Positions 1-10,062 of a stretch of 64,000 nt of DNA are shown piece by piece (the stretch's first letter is position 1; each line of letters starts with the position of its first letter). The stretch is from Utricularia gibba (lineage: Eukaryota; Streptophyta; Magnoliopsida; Lamiales; Lentibulariaceae), in contig NEEC01000015.1 of NCBI GenBank assembly GCA_002189035.1, forward strand, positions 2,170,001 to 2,234,000. Direction: 5' to 3'. The notes beneath the pieces were generated by a model. The model searched no databases. It was not told where the DNA came from and was given only the letters and a program-made list of their open reading frames with translations. A program made the position numbers and the translations under genes.

Positions 1-1380
1 TATTATTGTTAACATTATATATTATATGCAAAAACTTAAAATATTTTATTTCAAATTATAAAAAATAAAATTTCAAAATAAATGTATTTTCCAAAACATA
101 TTATTTATTAAATATTTATTGTATATATAAATATGAGATTTTTTATTTCAAAAACAATAATGGATTAATAAATTTTCATGGACTTAATTCAATATCTCAT
201 TTTTAAAGTAAGTCGAATTCCATCAAACCTAAATAAATGAATTATAGAGATACATGAGCGTATCTATTATCAACATTCCACAAAAGATATTCCTATAATA
301 TACCTAATTCATAAATAAACATTTATGAAATATTAATTGACATTGTATTTGATGAAAACATTTTTCAAGTAAGCAAAAATTATATCTCTTTAATTTATTA
401 AATTCAAATTTAATTCTAGATTTCTGTTTGATTAAATACAATTTGTTCATGTTGAATACAAAAAATTAAATTAAAAATGATTTTTAAAAAATAGAATTGA
501 TTTTAGTTGATTTGTTGATTTTTAAACTCGAAACCAAAACTCTCTTTTGTATTTAATACAATAACATACGTTTTTATGACTATTATGACCATTAAGTCAA
601 CCACATGAGTGTATCAAACACATAGAAAAATAGGTGAAAAACTCCACATCAGGTTCAACTCAATGTTGATATTTTCACTTTTATGGATAGAGAGTGTGTG
701 ACGAAAATGACATGAATTTTTCTAGTGAAATTTTCTCCATGTGAAAGATTAAGCTGATTATTTATAAAAAATTGATGATTATTAGAGATAAAGTAATGAA
801 GTATTTAATATATAGAAACATAATATAAAAAGCAGCTTCCAGCTTCTATAGTGATCGAGATGAACCGATAGTCCCAGGGTAAGTTTCTGGGGTCATGTCA
901 CCTGGGTGCTTATTCTGTTCTCTTGTCAGCTTCGAACCACAGAAATGCGGCTGCATTGCTATTACATGAAACGGTATATGATGATGTGACTTTCGGACCA
1001 AATGTGCTACAGATCACACAACACTCAAAGGCAAAGCTTATTCTTTTGGGTGGAGATAAGCCACCTCAGAAAGTGGGGGGAATTGGAATTAGTTGGGATT
1101 AGCAGAAACAATATGAGGACTTGAAGTGGAATGCATCTAGGGAATAAAGCCATCAAATCTCTAGGCCACAAACAACATTCCCATCGAGGGATCAGCGCCA
1201 TTTGCATCCAATCATCTCTCAAGGTGTTTGGATGAAATAGCAAGGAACATGGTGGTGAAGGAGTGCACTGTCTTTTTTCGATAAATAGATTCTTTGTTCC
1301 CGTTACTCCCCACTCTCAAACCCCAGATGCTTGTATTGTAAAACTTCTTTCTTCATCTTCATCTTTCAAGAAGGAAACCG
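1..1380. other. AT-rich intergenic flank
   Basis: This stretch is very AT-rich over the first 850 bases and carries no frame that resembles a protein. Short open frames near 1025-1243 are chance. A TATA-like element (gataaatag) lies near 1279, about 100 bases before the GDU start, and fits a promoter for that gene. I see no transposon termini or tandem repeats. Confidence 0.6.
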
Positions 1381-1731
1381 ATGATACGAGACACCACCAT
1401 GGTCCTTGCATTTGCGCCGCAGCCGGGTGCTTATCAACCGGAATGGCGGCAACCGATGCCGCGCCTCCTCGGTGGACTAACGGCCATGGTGGCTTTAATA
1501 GCTCTAGCTCTACTTCTCATGGCTTGCTCCTACTTCAACTGCCAAGAGCGACGGAGACAGAGGGACTTGGAGAAAGGGGAGAATGGTCCGGAAGCAAAGG
1601 CACCGCCGGTTTTCGAAGAGAAGCTGCTGGTGATCATGGCCGGCGAAGCTAAGCCAACTTTTTTAGCTACTCCGGTGGAAGTTAGGGCTTCAAAGCTGAT
1701 GAATGAAGTTACAGTCAGCAACTGTCTGTAA
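1381..1731 (+). CDS. GDU: GLUTAMINE DUMPER (GDU) family membrane protein
   Basis: This is a single-exon gene of 116 residues. A short N-terminus rich in Pro and Gln is followed by one transmembrane helix at about residues 31-50 (GGLTAMVALIALALLLMAC), a charged linker with RRRQRDLE, and the diagnostic VIMAG box at residues 84-88 followed by KPTFLATP. The helix and VIMAG box define the plant-specific GDU family. Known members sit in the plasma membrane, bind LOG2-type RING ligases through the VIMAG region and alter amino-acid export when over-expressed. The protein is at the short end for the family. A second ATG at 1399 (MVLAFAPQ) could also be used. Family membership is clear; which paralogue it is cannot be said. 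Confidence 0.9.
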   Translation: MIRDTTMVLAFAPQPGAYQPEWRQPMPRLLGGLTAMVALIALALLLMACSYFNCQERRRQRDLEKGENGPEAKAPPVFEEKLLVIMAGEAKPTFLATPVEVRASKLMNEVTVSNCL

Positions 1732-2016
1732 ATACCATGTAGAGACAATAAGCAAATTCTTGATCTTTTCTCTTTGTTTTTTCTTGCGTGTTGAGACTTG
1801 GAGAAGATGGAGTACAGATGCTTACCCCCTTCTTTTTTTTCCCCCTTTTTTTTAAGAAAAATCAGAATGATTGGATAATTTTTAAAATTTTTGTAAGGCA
1901 CACGTTGAGAATGTAAAGTTTATGATACCCGTAAATGCATTAAGAAAAGATCTGTTCGCGTTCAGGTGTTGATTGGGGATTAAAGATTTTGCCTTTTAAG
2001 TTCATCCCCTTGATCA

Positions 2017-2854
2017 CTAGACCTTTCCGACGAACTCGACGTCAAAGAGGAGGACGGAGTCCGGTGGAATTACGCAGGAGCCTCCTCGGCAACCTGCTCC
2101 CCGTTGGCCGTAGGCCAGCGCCGGTGGAATCCTCAGCTGCCGTTTTCCACCTTCGGAAACATACATTTCGGGGGTCCACGTGCGTTCCAATTACATGATG
2201 GGATATTTAATTTTAAAAAGCCAAAATAAATAAATACTTACCCGTGAGCATGCCTGGAATGCCATCACCTCCAAGAATCCCCTCGTCCCATCCCCTTATT
2301 ACCTAAAGGTCATAGCCGTAACTTCACATTGTAGATGTAATGCTAATTCGTGTTCTAGAAATACCTCTCCGACGCCTATCCGGAACGTCAGAGGCTTCCC
2401 TCGGTCGTAGCTGCTGTCGAACACTTTGCCGTTTTCTAGCCTCCCGACGTAATGAGCCTGCCAGCCAATAGCAAGACGACACGCGGGATTTTTAATTCAT
2501 GATTACAGTTACCGAGCAAATGCGGCCGAAGATTCTAAGAGCTCGCCTTGATGAGCTGCCCTTTGACGGCCGGAGAGCCGGTTCCGACGACCTTGTCGCA
2601 ATACTCCAGACCGGATCTCGCCGCAGCGAATTCACAACCGGCGACTGCGGATCGAGCGCAGTGGACGATTCCGACTGCGATTACTATGGCTGCAGCTTCT
2701 CTTCTCCGTAAAGAAGGTAAGTTTTGGTTGGATTTGGGGATTCCGATTGCATCCACATCGACGCCGGAGGCTTGAACCTTACTTCGATTCCTCTTCGTCA
2801 ATGCCGGGGATTCCGATGGGGAGCGATGCGAATTGAAAACGGAAGGCCGATCAT
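2017..2854 (-). CDS. FKBP13: FKBP13-type thylakoid-lumen peptidyl-prolyl isomerase (frame break near start)
   Basis: Four exons can be read on the minus strand: about 2547-2854, 2365-2457, 2242-2302 and 2017-2150. They encode a plastid [15 protein letters not shown], then [20 protein letters not shown], then [20 protein letters not shown], then [15 protein letters not shown] and [16 protein letters not shown]. The paired cysteines (EYC in exon 1; AGC and GSC in exon 4) match the redox disulfides known in lumenal FKBP13. The N-terminus carries [15 protein letters not shown], a twin-arginine and hydrophobic segment typical of Tat lumen targeting. Two oddities: the only plausible ATG (2852-2854) is out of frame with the body by one base across the G run at 2806-2809, and intron 1 appears to use a GC donor. 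Regulation probably comes from the shared promoter at 2855-3179. Confidence 0.88.
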
Positions 2855-3179
2855 ATCAATTTTTTCAAACTTTTGGCAGCCACACCTTTCTCTTGCTGGT
2901 AGATCAGATTGAACGCTGATATTTATAAAGCGCGCTTTCACTTATTGGGCTTATCCGTTCCATCTGAGTCCAGCCCAAATGTATGTAATCCCATTGAGCC
3001 AGACATAATGGGCCAGCCTTTTAATCCTGGATCTTCTTTTACTGAGGCCTAAAGTACTCCACGTGTAGGTTAAGAATCAATCCACGTGTCGAAACGACCT
3101 TGTGCACTAAATGGCTTTGAAGAAATTAGCACGAATACTGAAGTTTCGAGGAGGCGCTTGATTGATAATTGATAGGAAA
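2855..3179. promoter_or_regulatory. Bidirectional promoter with site II and CCACGTGT elements
   Basis: This gap separates the divergent FKBP13 and NAD(P)-binding genes. It holds three TGGGCY-type site II motifs (2946-2951; 2972-2977 on the minus strand; 3009-3014) and two identical CCACGTGT boxes (3059-3066 and 3082-3089), 23 bases apart. Site II motifs are common in promoters of organelle housekeeping genes. CCACGTGT is a G-box/ABRE core bound by bZIP and bHLH factors. The motifs are seen; their use is inferred. Confidence 0.5.
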
Positions 3180-5155
3180 ATGCTTCGATTGATTCGTCAC
3201 TCTGGGGCATCTGTCACCAGATCTTCGTGAGTTGTTTTTCGCCTTTGATCCCCCTTTCGATTGTTTTGATTTCTGTCTTTTTTTTTTTTTTGTTTCTGAG
3301 GCTCTTTGTTGTCTCTGGTATTCAATTGATTTTGAGCCTGGAAGGTTGATATAAGATGGGGGCTTTGTGGTTTTTGGTACCCCTTTGCAATGCTGATCAT
3401 ATGTTTGTGCTTCTGTTCCTTTTCTTTGTTGCGACTTTCGCTTATGTGAAGCATTCGTTTTTTGGAGAATACGGAGTTTCTATGGTGTCCTGAATTAGGC
3501 GTATGGTGATGCCCGTTTTATTCCTAGTTTTGTACATTTTCTAGTTTTTGATCCGTGATATTTTTTGATCCAAAGCAGTGGTTTTATAGCGGCAAAAAAT
3601 GGACGGTTTTTTTGTGCGGGACAAGAAGGATCGACGGGGGATTTGAATACCTCTGCTAAAACAAGTAAAGTTGAAGAAGCAGAAACAGTGGAAGTCCCTC
3701 CAAAGCCATCTGAGAAGGTGCTTCATTTTCAGTTCCAATGAAAATCTGCCTATCATGTTTTGGGTGTATAGTTCAATATTGTGGATTCATATTTCAGTTG
3801 CTTGTATTGGGTGGGAATGGATTTGTTGGTTCCCATATCTGCAAGGAGGCTCTGAGTCGCGGTTTAACTGTTGGCAGCCTTAGCAGGTAATCTTTTATTG
3901 AATTTTCTGAGATTCATCATTTTCATCGTTTATTTCGCTGCTCACAGGCGGTTCATGGGTTTTTCAGATCGGGTCGATCTTCGATTAAAGAACCTTGGGC
4001 TAACAATGTGATATGGCATCAAGGTTTCTCTGCTAGTCTTTTTATCCCACTGACACATACTAAGCTCTCAGATCTTTGGAAGTAATTTGAATGTCCTCCA
4101 ATGTTTCTAGGTAACCTTCTATCAGATGACTCATGGAAAGATGCACTGAAGGGAGTTACTTCAGTTGTGCGTAATAACCCTCGTGTCCATTTGCTTTATC
4201 AGTGCTCTTCTCATTCCCTTTATTTAAGCTGCTTTCCTTGTAACCGAGGAATACTTTTGTGTTGCAGATATCTTGTGTTGGTGGTTTTGGCTCCAATACC
4301 CAAATGTACAAAATCAATGGAACTGCTAATATTAATGCTATAAGAGTTGCATCAGAAGAAGGTACTCCAGCATTCTTCTGAATGGCACTGTTATTCTTAC
4401 CAGCGGTGCATATTCAGTTCCACTCAGAGGCAATACAGGAATATACTAGATTATTTGAATCCTTGTTCTCCACTCTTTTCTGTAGGAGTCAAAAGGTTTG
4501 TATATATCTCTGCTGCTGACTTTGGATTGGTGAATTTTGTCCTACAAGGATATTACGAAGGAAAGGTATCACTCACCAGCTCAAGTTGTTAAAATAAATA
4601 CTATTGTAGGATAGTACATGCTGATAGTTATATGTTTTGCATAGAGAGCCGCTGAGACAGAGTTACTAACCAGGTATCCATATGGAGGTAACCCTTTTTC
4701 CCTGTTGCCCTCCTTCCACAAACTCCTCTCTCAAGGCATAGGTTATGTATAGTGTTGCCTTGTAGAGTTCTCCTGAAAATTAAGCCTCCTGTTTCAGGGG
4801 TAATTCTTAGGCCTGGTTTTATCTATGGAACTCGGCATGTCGGCACCATGAAGTTACCTCTTGGTGTGATCGGTTCTCCTTTGGCGATGGTAAGGCCAGC
4901 CTTCCAGCAAGATGATTCTCATGTCTTCTCCAGCTGATTGCTATTATTCAGTTTCTTACACGATTAGTCAATGTGGGTGCAGGTGCTCCAACATGCTAAG
5001 CCATTGTCCCAGGTTCCTCTCGTCGGTCCTCTCTTCACCCCTCCAGTTGACGTCAATGCGGTGGCCAGGGTTGCAGTTCGAGCAGCTACTGATCCCGTTT
5101 TCCCCCGGGCATTGTTGATGTATTCGGGATTCTACGCCACAACCAAAGGCGATAG
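3180..5155 (+). CDS. NAD(P)-binding Rossmann-fold protein, At5g10730-like (mitochondrial)
   Basis: A multi-exon gene begins with MLRLIRHSGASVTRSS, a basic, acid-free presequence typical of mitochondrial import. Exon 2 gives SGFIAAKNGRFFCAG and a Glu/Pro-rich linker. The Rossmann glycine motif LVLGGNGFVGSHICKEAL follows at about 3797, then VISCVGGFGSN-like sequence at 4268, GVKRFVYISAADFG with YYEGK at 4490-4565 (the extended SDR Tyr-x3-Lys region), RPGFIYGTRH and PLVGPLFTPPVDV. This matches the atypical SDR group of plant At5g10730/At5g15910 proteins, related to complex I subunit NDUFA9. In the last exon the frame slips at the C run 5102-5106. With one more base the protein ends in the family-like GIVDVFGILRHNQRR at the TAG at 5153-5155; without it the frame runs to 5243. 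Substrate unknown. Confidence 0.85.
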
Positions 5156-5369
5156 AGCTCTCTGCCTTCTGGCAGTTTTGAATAATGGCTTGAAGTATGA
5201 AGGCCGACCATATCAGCCTCCGTTGGTCCGATCACATGATTAAACATCTCTGTAACTCTGGTTTAGGCGATTTATGCCAACTTCGTAAGTGAAAGAGGTT
5301 CATCGTAACCATTTCCTTGACCTGCAAGCGATGCGCGGATTTTTTGATTGTTTGTTCGTTGATTCCGAA

Positions 5370-6073
5370 GATGAAGGCGATTGTCGGAGTTTCCAGCTAT
5401 TTTTGTGCGGTCTCCTGATCTCAGGATCCGATCGACTGTACTCCAAGATCTCAAATCACCCCGTTCTCTACGTTCTGGAGTCCCTCCATGTTCTTTGCTT
5501 TTCTTCGTATTCAACGGAAAAATGCTTTCGGATTCTACACCGTTCGGAGAATTCCTGTTACCCGTTTGTCTACTTTTTCGCTTCACGGTTGATGCCGCAG
5601 CGGCGGCGCCGATGATGGTGCCGAATCCCGCGACTGTTGCTTGAAAATGTACGCCATCAAGAAAACCAATAACGATGACCCGAACGATGCACGACTTTCC
5701 AAGTGGCTTGATTCAGCGAGCCCTTGAGGAGCTCGATTGTCGTCGATAGGTTGGGGAATTTGTTCAACAAGGAAGCTCTTTTCGAGGATTTGTTGAAGAA
5801 GAATGTGCCTCTGGAGTGAAGTACCTGCTTCTGGGAAGCCGGGGGCATGGGATGAGCGCAAAGGGTTTCAAGGAGGTGAAGCCCTCTGTTTCTTTGGTTT
5901 GTGTCAAGGCGTTTGTGGATGGTGATAAGATCGTCATCAATGGAAGCAATGAGGAGGTTAAGGAGCTGTGGACGAAGTTGATGGAAGAGAAAGCGAAGGT
6001 AGTAGACAGCGCAAAGAAATGGAAGAAGTTGAAAAATGGGGATGGTGGATTGACTGACCAGAAGGAGAATTGA
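5370..6073 (+). pseudogene. RTF2 (replication termination factor 2) pseudogene
   Basis: Fragments of the plant RTF2 homologue occur in order but in different frames. IFVRSPDLRIRSTV (about 5393) is the N-terminal ubiquitin-like part; FFVFNGKMLSDST follows at 5500. GAESRDCCLKMYAIKK and RLSKWLDSAS appear near 5620-5710, then IVVDRLGNLFNKEALFEDLL (5720-5800), then SAKGFKEVKPSVSLVC and KIVINGSNEEV (5850-5960). Frames shift at least three times and stops interrupt them. About 40 codons that normally sit between the first and second half of the RING-like core are missing, and the CGH zinc ligand is now RGH. RTF2 normally acts at stalled replication forks and in splicing. No intron is visible. The last open piece (5816-6073) could be translated only as a fragment. 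Confidence 0.8.
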
Positions 6074-6199
6074 CCAAAATTTAAGGTTTTGATATTGAGA
6101 AATTAATCATTTTTCATCGTAGTACATGAAGCCCTCTTGATGTTTCCAGGAACATTTTCCTGAAAAACGGATGAATCCTTGAGTGATAATTACAATGTG

Positions 6200-7093
6200 C
6201 TAGTGTATGCTTCTCTGTGATATGATCTCAATGCGGATGAAGAAAGCAGCCACTGCCGCTGCTATGAATAATGAGACGCTGGAACTATCTTCCTTTCCTG
6301 CTGAACTTGCAGGCGTTTGAGCTTCATCGTCCCCGGCATCAGCTGCAGGCCCTTCGGAAGGCCCAGCAGCTGGAACATGGGCAGGAGCATCAGCCACCGG
6401 TCCATCGGCAGGGGCATCAGCCGAGCCTTCATCGCCACCAGCGGTAGGAGAATCAGCAGATGGAGCCTCCTCTGGGCTTTCTACAGGGGAAGACGGTACC
6501 GGAACGGCTGAGGCCGGTGTCTGAGCTTGTGGTGGATTTGCCGTGGCTGGATTGTAACTGCTGTCCATTCCGGGTGCAATGATCACACCCGAGACGCTGA
6601 GAACAGAGATATTGTATGGATGGGAAGCAACGGAGCCCTCCAGCTTGCAATCCAGCAAGGCCCCTTTCATGGCAGAGCCGAAAACGAAGCTGCCGTCGAT
6701 TCTATGGACGACGTACAAGAAACCTTGAAGGTCATCCGCTACACCGCTCGCTTGGTAGAGGGTCGTCATCATGGTTTTCTTCCTGGTCTCGAGTTTGTTA
6801 AGCTTCAAGACATCATAGTAATCAAGAATCACATGGTTGCTGAGGATCCTCTTCAACACATCCACCGGCTTCCCTTTGATCCCAGCGAGCCTGTCGTTCG
6901 TCACCGCTAGAACCGTGATGCTGGAACGACGGTTGATGGCCGGAGCAAGCTCTGTCTCTGACAGGAGAGTGTTGAAGTCGCTGAAATCCGGGTAGCGACC
7001 GAGGAGGAGGGTAATGTTGAAAGCCAATACTTGAGAAGAGGACAGGAGAAGCAAGGTGGAGATGGCGACCATGTAAGGACTCATTCCGGGCAT
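6200..7093 (-). CDS. FLA: Fasciclin-like arabinogalactan protein (single FAS1, GPI-anchored)
   Basis: A single-exon protein of 297 residues. Residues 1-24 form a signal peptide (TLLLLSSSQVLA). One FAS1 domain spans about 25-175, with the conserved NHVILDYYD helix and the distal NISVLSVSGVIIAPG motif. From about 180 to 265 the chain is an Ala/Pro/Ser-rich AGP module with repeated AP, SP and GP pairs (hydroxyproline O-glycosylation sites). A C-terminal hydrophobic tail (SLFIAAAVAAFFI) fits a GPI-anchor signal. The protein should be secreted to the cell surface and wall, where FLAs affect adhesion and wall mechanics. I chose the ATG at 7091-7093 rather than 7207: the signal peptide starts here, and a TATA element at 7212-7230 places transcription downstream of the upper ATG. 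The short single-FAS1 design resembles Arabidopsis FLA3/5/14. Confidence 0.92.
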   Translation of the reverse strand: MPGMSPYMVAISTLLLLSSSQVLAFNITLLLGRYPDFSDFNTLLSETELAPAINRRSSITVLAVTNDRLAGIKGKPVDVLKRILSNHVILDYYDVLKLNKLETRKKTMMTTLYQASGVADDLQGFLYVVHRIDGSFVFGSAMKGALLDCKLEGSVASHPYNISVLSVSGVIIAPGMDSSYNPATANPPQAQTPASAVPVPSSPVESPEEAPSADSPTAGGDEGSADAPADGPVADAPAHVPAAGPSEGPAADAGDDEAQTPASSAGKEDSSSVSLFIAAAVAAFFIRIEIISQRSIH

Positions 7094-7211
7094 CTTTTTC
7101 TGGAGTCCTCCTGACCAGAGAGAGTCTCCGGTGAAGAACATGGAGAGGCAGATAAACCAACATATGTAACAGTTAGCATGGGGACGGGAGAAGAGATCTC
7201 TTGGCAATGTT

Positions 7212-7252
7212 ACATATATAGACTATATATTTGTTGATTGATAGAATTTCAA
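7212..7252. promoter_or_regulatory. TATA-rich core promoter between FLA and tRNA-Gly
   Basis: An AT-rich block with overlapping TATA elements (tatatat at 7224-7230, atatata at 7214-7220) lies 29-35 bases before the tRNA and about 120 bases before the FLA start on the other strand. A CAA triplet at 7250-7252 lies 7 bases before the mature tRNA end, as in many plant tRNA genes where it marks the Pol III start. The one block can therefore serve both genes. Shared use is an inference. Confidence 0.5.
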
Positions 7253-7258
7253 CACGAA

Positions 7259-7329
7259 GCACCAGTGGTCTAGTGGTAGAATAGTACCCTGCCACGGTAC
7301 AGACCCGGGTTCGATTCCCGGCTGGTGCA
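7259..7329 (+). tRNA. trnG-GCC: tRNA-Gly (GCC)
   Basis: A 71-base cloverleaf with no intron. The acceptor stem GCACCAG pairs with CTGGTGC and is followed by discriminator A. The D-arm carries the A box (TGGTCTAGTGG), the anticodon loop is CTGCCAC with anticodon GCC, and the T-arm carries the B box (GGTTCGATTCC). It is a nuclear cytosolic glycine tRNA reading GGC and GGU. The first run of four or more Ts downstream is near 7433, unusually far for Pol III termination. Confidence 0.97.
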
Positions 7330-7674
7330 CACAATTAAGCGGTGACGATACTTGCACTCAATGTGTATCGATTGGGGATTCACACCTTCGACCAATTCAT
7401 CTTGGCGAAAGTCGTAGTGCAATCAGAGCTTAATTTTTTTGTTTTCATTTTCGGGATGAGAAGAACAGGTTTCCCCAAGGTTGCTTGATCTCAGAGGTAT
7501 TAGTTGAGGTATTTAGCTCGTTGATCATAATGCTTGCTTACACAATGCGATTCATGTCAAGTTGATAAGGAAAGTTTGAAACACTAATCAAGTTGTTGAC
7601 TACAAAACACTTCAGTGAACGCTGGTGGTGCTGCGGGTTCATTTACAGGAGGGGATGGGGGATCACAGAGCAGC
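7330..7674. other. Spacer between tRNA-Gly and CSN5 3' end
   Basis: I see no coding frame. A T-rich run near 7433-7440 is the first plausible Pol III terminator. The right part should be the CSN5 3' untranslated region. Confidence 0.5.
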
Positions 7675-9589
7675 TCAGCTTTCTACCATCGGCACAGGGT
7701 CAGTGGCCTCAACGTGAGAGCCGTTGGACTGACGAACAGAATTGAAGAGAATATCCTTGATCACCTACACATACATACACCCATTGGGAAAGCAGTGTTA
7801 CAACCAAGGGGCCAAAATATGGGTGGCAACAAGAGACTCTTTGTAAGAGGGGTGGGGGAACTGGACTTTGATGCAAGTTTACCTGGGACATCAAACCATG
7901 GACTTGCTCCACTGTTATCTTGGCACTGTCGCGGGTGATCTTGGAGAGTTGAGATTCCTCCTGACAGGAGAACAGAAGCACGGTGTCATGCTCAATCACT
8001 GAAATATAGGGCGAAAGGTGGAGGATGGAAAACTCAGGAAGGAAAATCAGAAAGCGAGGTTCTGTAAATTTTGATATATAAAAGATAAAGACGAGTTCAG
8101 CTTACAGCCTCTTTCTTCCTCTGTGGACCAGTTAAAAATGACCCAAATCGTGAGTGAGACAGTTGATTTTCGGCTTGCTCAATTTTCTCAGCTGTGATAT
8201 TTTCAGGAAGCGTAGTAAATTAAAGCTTACGGGCACTAATAAAAAAACATCTAAGCATGAAGGAATAAAAGCATCTTTAGAAAACAGTACCTAAATCTGA
8301 GATTTGACCAGCGACATAGTCTCCATTACCAAGCAGTGGTGAAGAAGAAAGGGTGTTGACCCAATACTTATTCCATAGGAGGTCCAAAAGATGGCAATCC
8401 AGTGATGACTTGAAGTATGTTATATCCAAGGAATAATACTGGACAAAAACAAAAACTGAGGGGGGTAAAAATCTGAAATGGAGTGAAGCAAAAGAAGAAT
8501 CCGAATCCATTGAAAAAAAAAAAAAGAAACAAAGAAACAAATACTCATGCACAGCATATGTTCGCACAAAACAGGCCAGGGAGCGAAACGCTACCTGCTT
8601 ACAGTGCACACCAAAGTCTTCAATTTTATTTAGGGGGATTGTCTGGTACTCAGAGACAGGCTCATCAGGTGGCTTGTAACCATCAGGGTATGTTCTGAAA
8701 GCACCAATTTCAACCTTCCCAGCAGAAACAGTCCTCGTAGGATCAATAACAACAGCAAGAAACGGTTCCTGATATTGCTGATTCAGCATCTGTGTTGAAA
8801 CATCAATACCAGACAACCAGCATCCGTAACCAGGATGTGAGTGGTACCACCCAACTACATTCTCCAATCTACCTGCCTACAAATGTTGAAGGGGAGAAGC
8901 TGATTACGAACTCCATGTTGCAAATGGCAAACCTACCTCTGGTTATCACCCACAACATTTAGGTAACGAGAAAGAAGACACCAACTTAACACGCTTAATA
9001 GAGAAACCCCTCCCTTTTCGTCTATTTCCCAGAAGAGAACATGAACCAATATAGCGAGAAAAAAAAACCCCCTCCAGCTCCGTTTTTCATGTTCAGGAAT
9101 TACTTGTCTATTTTATCTACTTCTCTTGTTTTTTTTTTACTAGATCAATCATCCGTCAAAGCTGTAATCGATATTACAAGAAATGGATACCTGTTTGTTA
9201 GTCTGCGAATAATCTACCATGTACTCATAAGCATCAGCCTGCGCATTTACCCTAGTTTCAGTCCCCTCAACTGGTAAGGCAAAAGCATCCATCACAATAA
9301 TAGCATCCCCGTCCGTCTTCCCCTGCATAAGGCCCATCACCTCAATTGTCCCACCGGAGCGAGCATGGACCACCATTTTCAGCAGCGCCAGTGCTGAAAT
9401 CTTGACGCGCTTGAAGTAATGCGGGTCATTTGCCCACGGCTTTTCCTGTTGCACTTTAGCCTGAGCCACCTCATCGTAGAAGAAAATACTGTCTGACGCC
9501 GCGGCGATGGTCGCGTCAGTCGTGGCAACGATGTTGTTCTCCAATTCCCACGTCTGCCGGGCAACCGCGGCGGAGCTGAATGTATCCAT
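7675..9589 (-). CDS. CSN5: COP9 signalosome subunit 5 (JAMM deneddylase)
   Basis: Exon 1 (9589 down to about 9190) starts [19 protein letters not shown] and includes [20 protein letters not shown] and EVMGLMQGK, whose Glu belongs to the metal site. The second coding exon starts at about 8880 and holds the JAMM core [19 protein letters not shown], with the two His and the Asp that bind zinc. Later exons give [20 protein letters not shown] (near 8400), [13 protein letters not shown] and GPQRKKEA (near 8130), [15 protein letters not shown] (near 7910) and a last exon ending [10 protein letters not shown] before the TGA at 7675-7677. CSN5 removes NEDD8/RUB from cullins as the catalytic subunit of the nuclear and cytosolic CSN complex. 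All key residues are present and no frame break is seen. The C-terminal acidic/serine extension matches plant CSN5. Confidence 0.95.
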
Positions 9590-10062
9590 TCGATTCCACA
9601 GAAAAGAAGAGAATCCCAACAAGCACCACGGAGTACTGTTCCACGGCTTGATGAAGAACGTAGGGGTTCTCGAGGAACTCAAAAACTATCGGATTTGCAT
9701 GTAGCGTCCCCGATCTTCCCAGAATTGGAAAAGCACCCTCAAACTTCATAAAATTTCGAATACGCCCCCAACACTTGACAAATAACCGAAAAGCCAGTAA
9801 ACTCCATCAGTATTCCACTTACGTACCCATTCTGGTTGAAGCACAAGAATTTCCAACAGCATGTGGAAGAACAGCATTTTGCACAAGATCAATACATGTC
9901 TAGTCTACAAGAGAACTCCACAGCGATTAAAAGAGAGTTGCTACTTCTCATCACCTACTTCCTCTAAACCATTGGAATACAAGAACAAGAACTAACTTAC
10001 ACACCTGCTATTCTTCCTAAGGAGCATACACTACATGATGGAGACGCTACTGCTTCCTACCT
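9590..10062. other. CSN5 5' flank and KAKU4 3' flank
   Basis: Both neighbours are on the minus strand, so this holds the CSN5 promoter and leader on the left and the KAKU4 3' untranslated region on the right. No separate gene is recognisable. Confidence 0.45.

Noticed and set aside
1025..1243. 72-codon minus-strand frame before GDU
   Set aside because: Low-complexity chance frame in flanking DNA with no homologue that I recognise.
7094..7207. Upstream in-frame ATG (7207) as the FLA start
   Set aside because: It would put 38 extra residues before a clean signal peptide and would lie upstream of the likely transcription start set by the TATA at 7212-7230.
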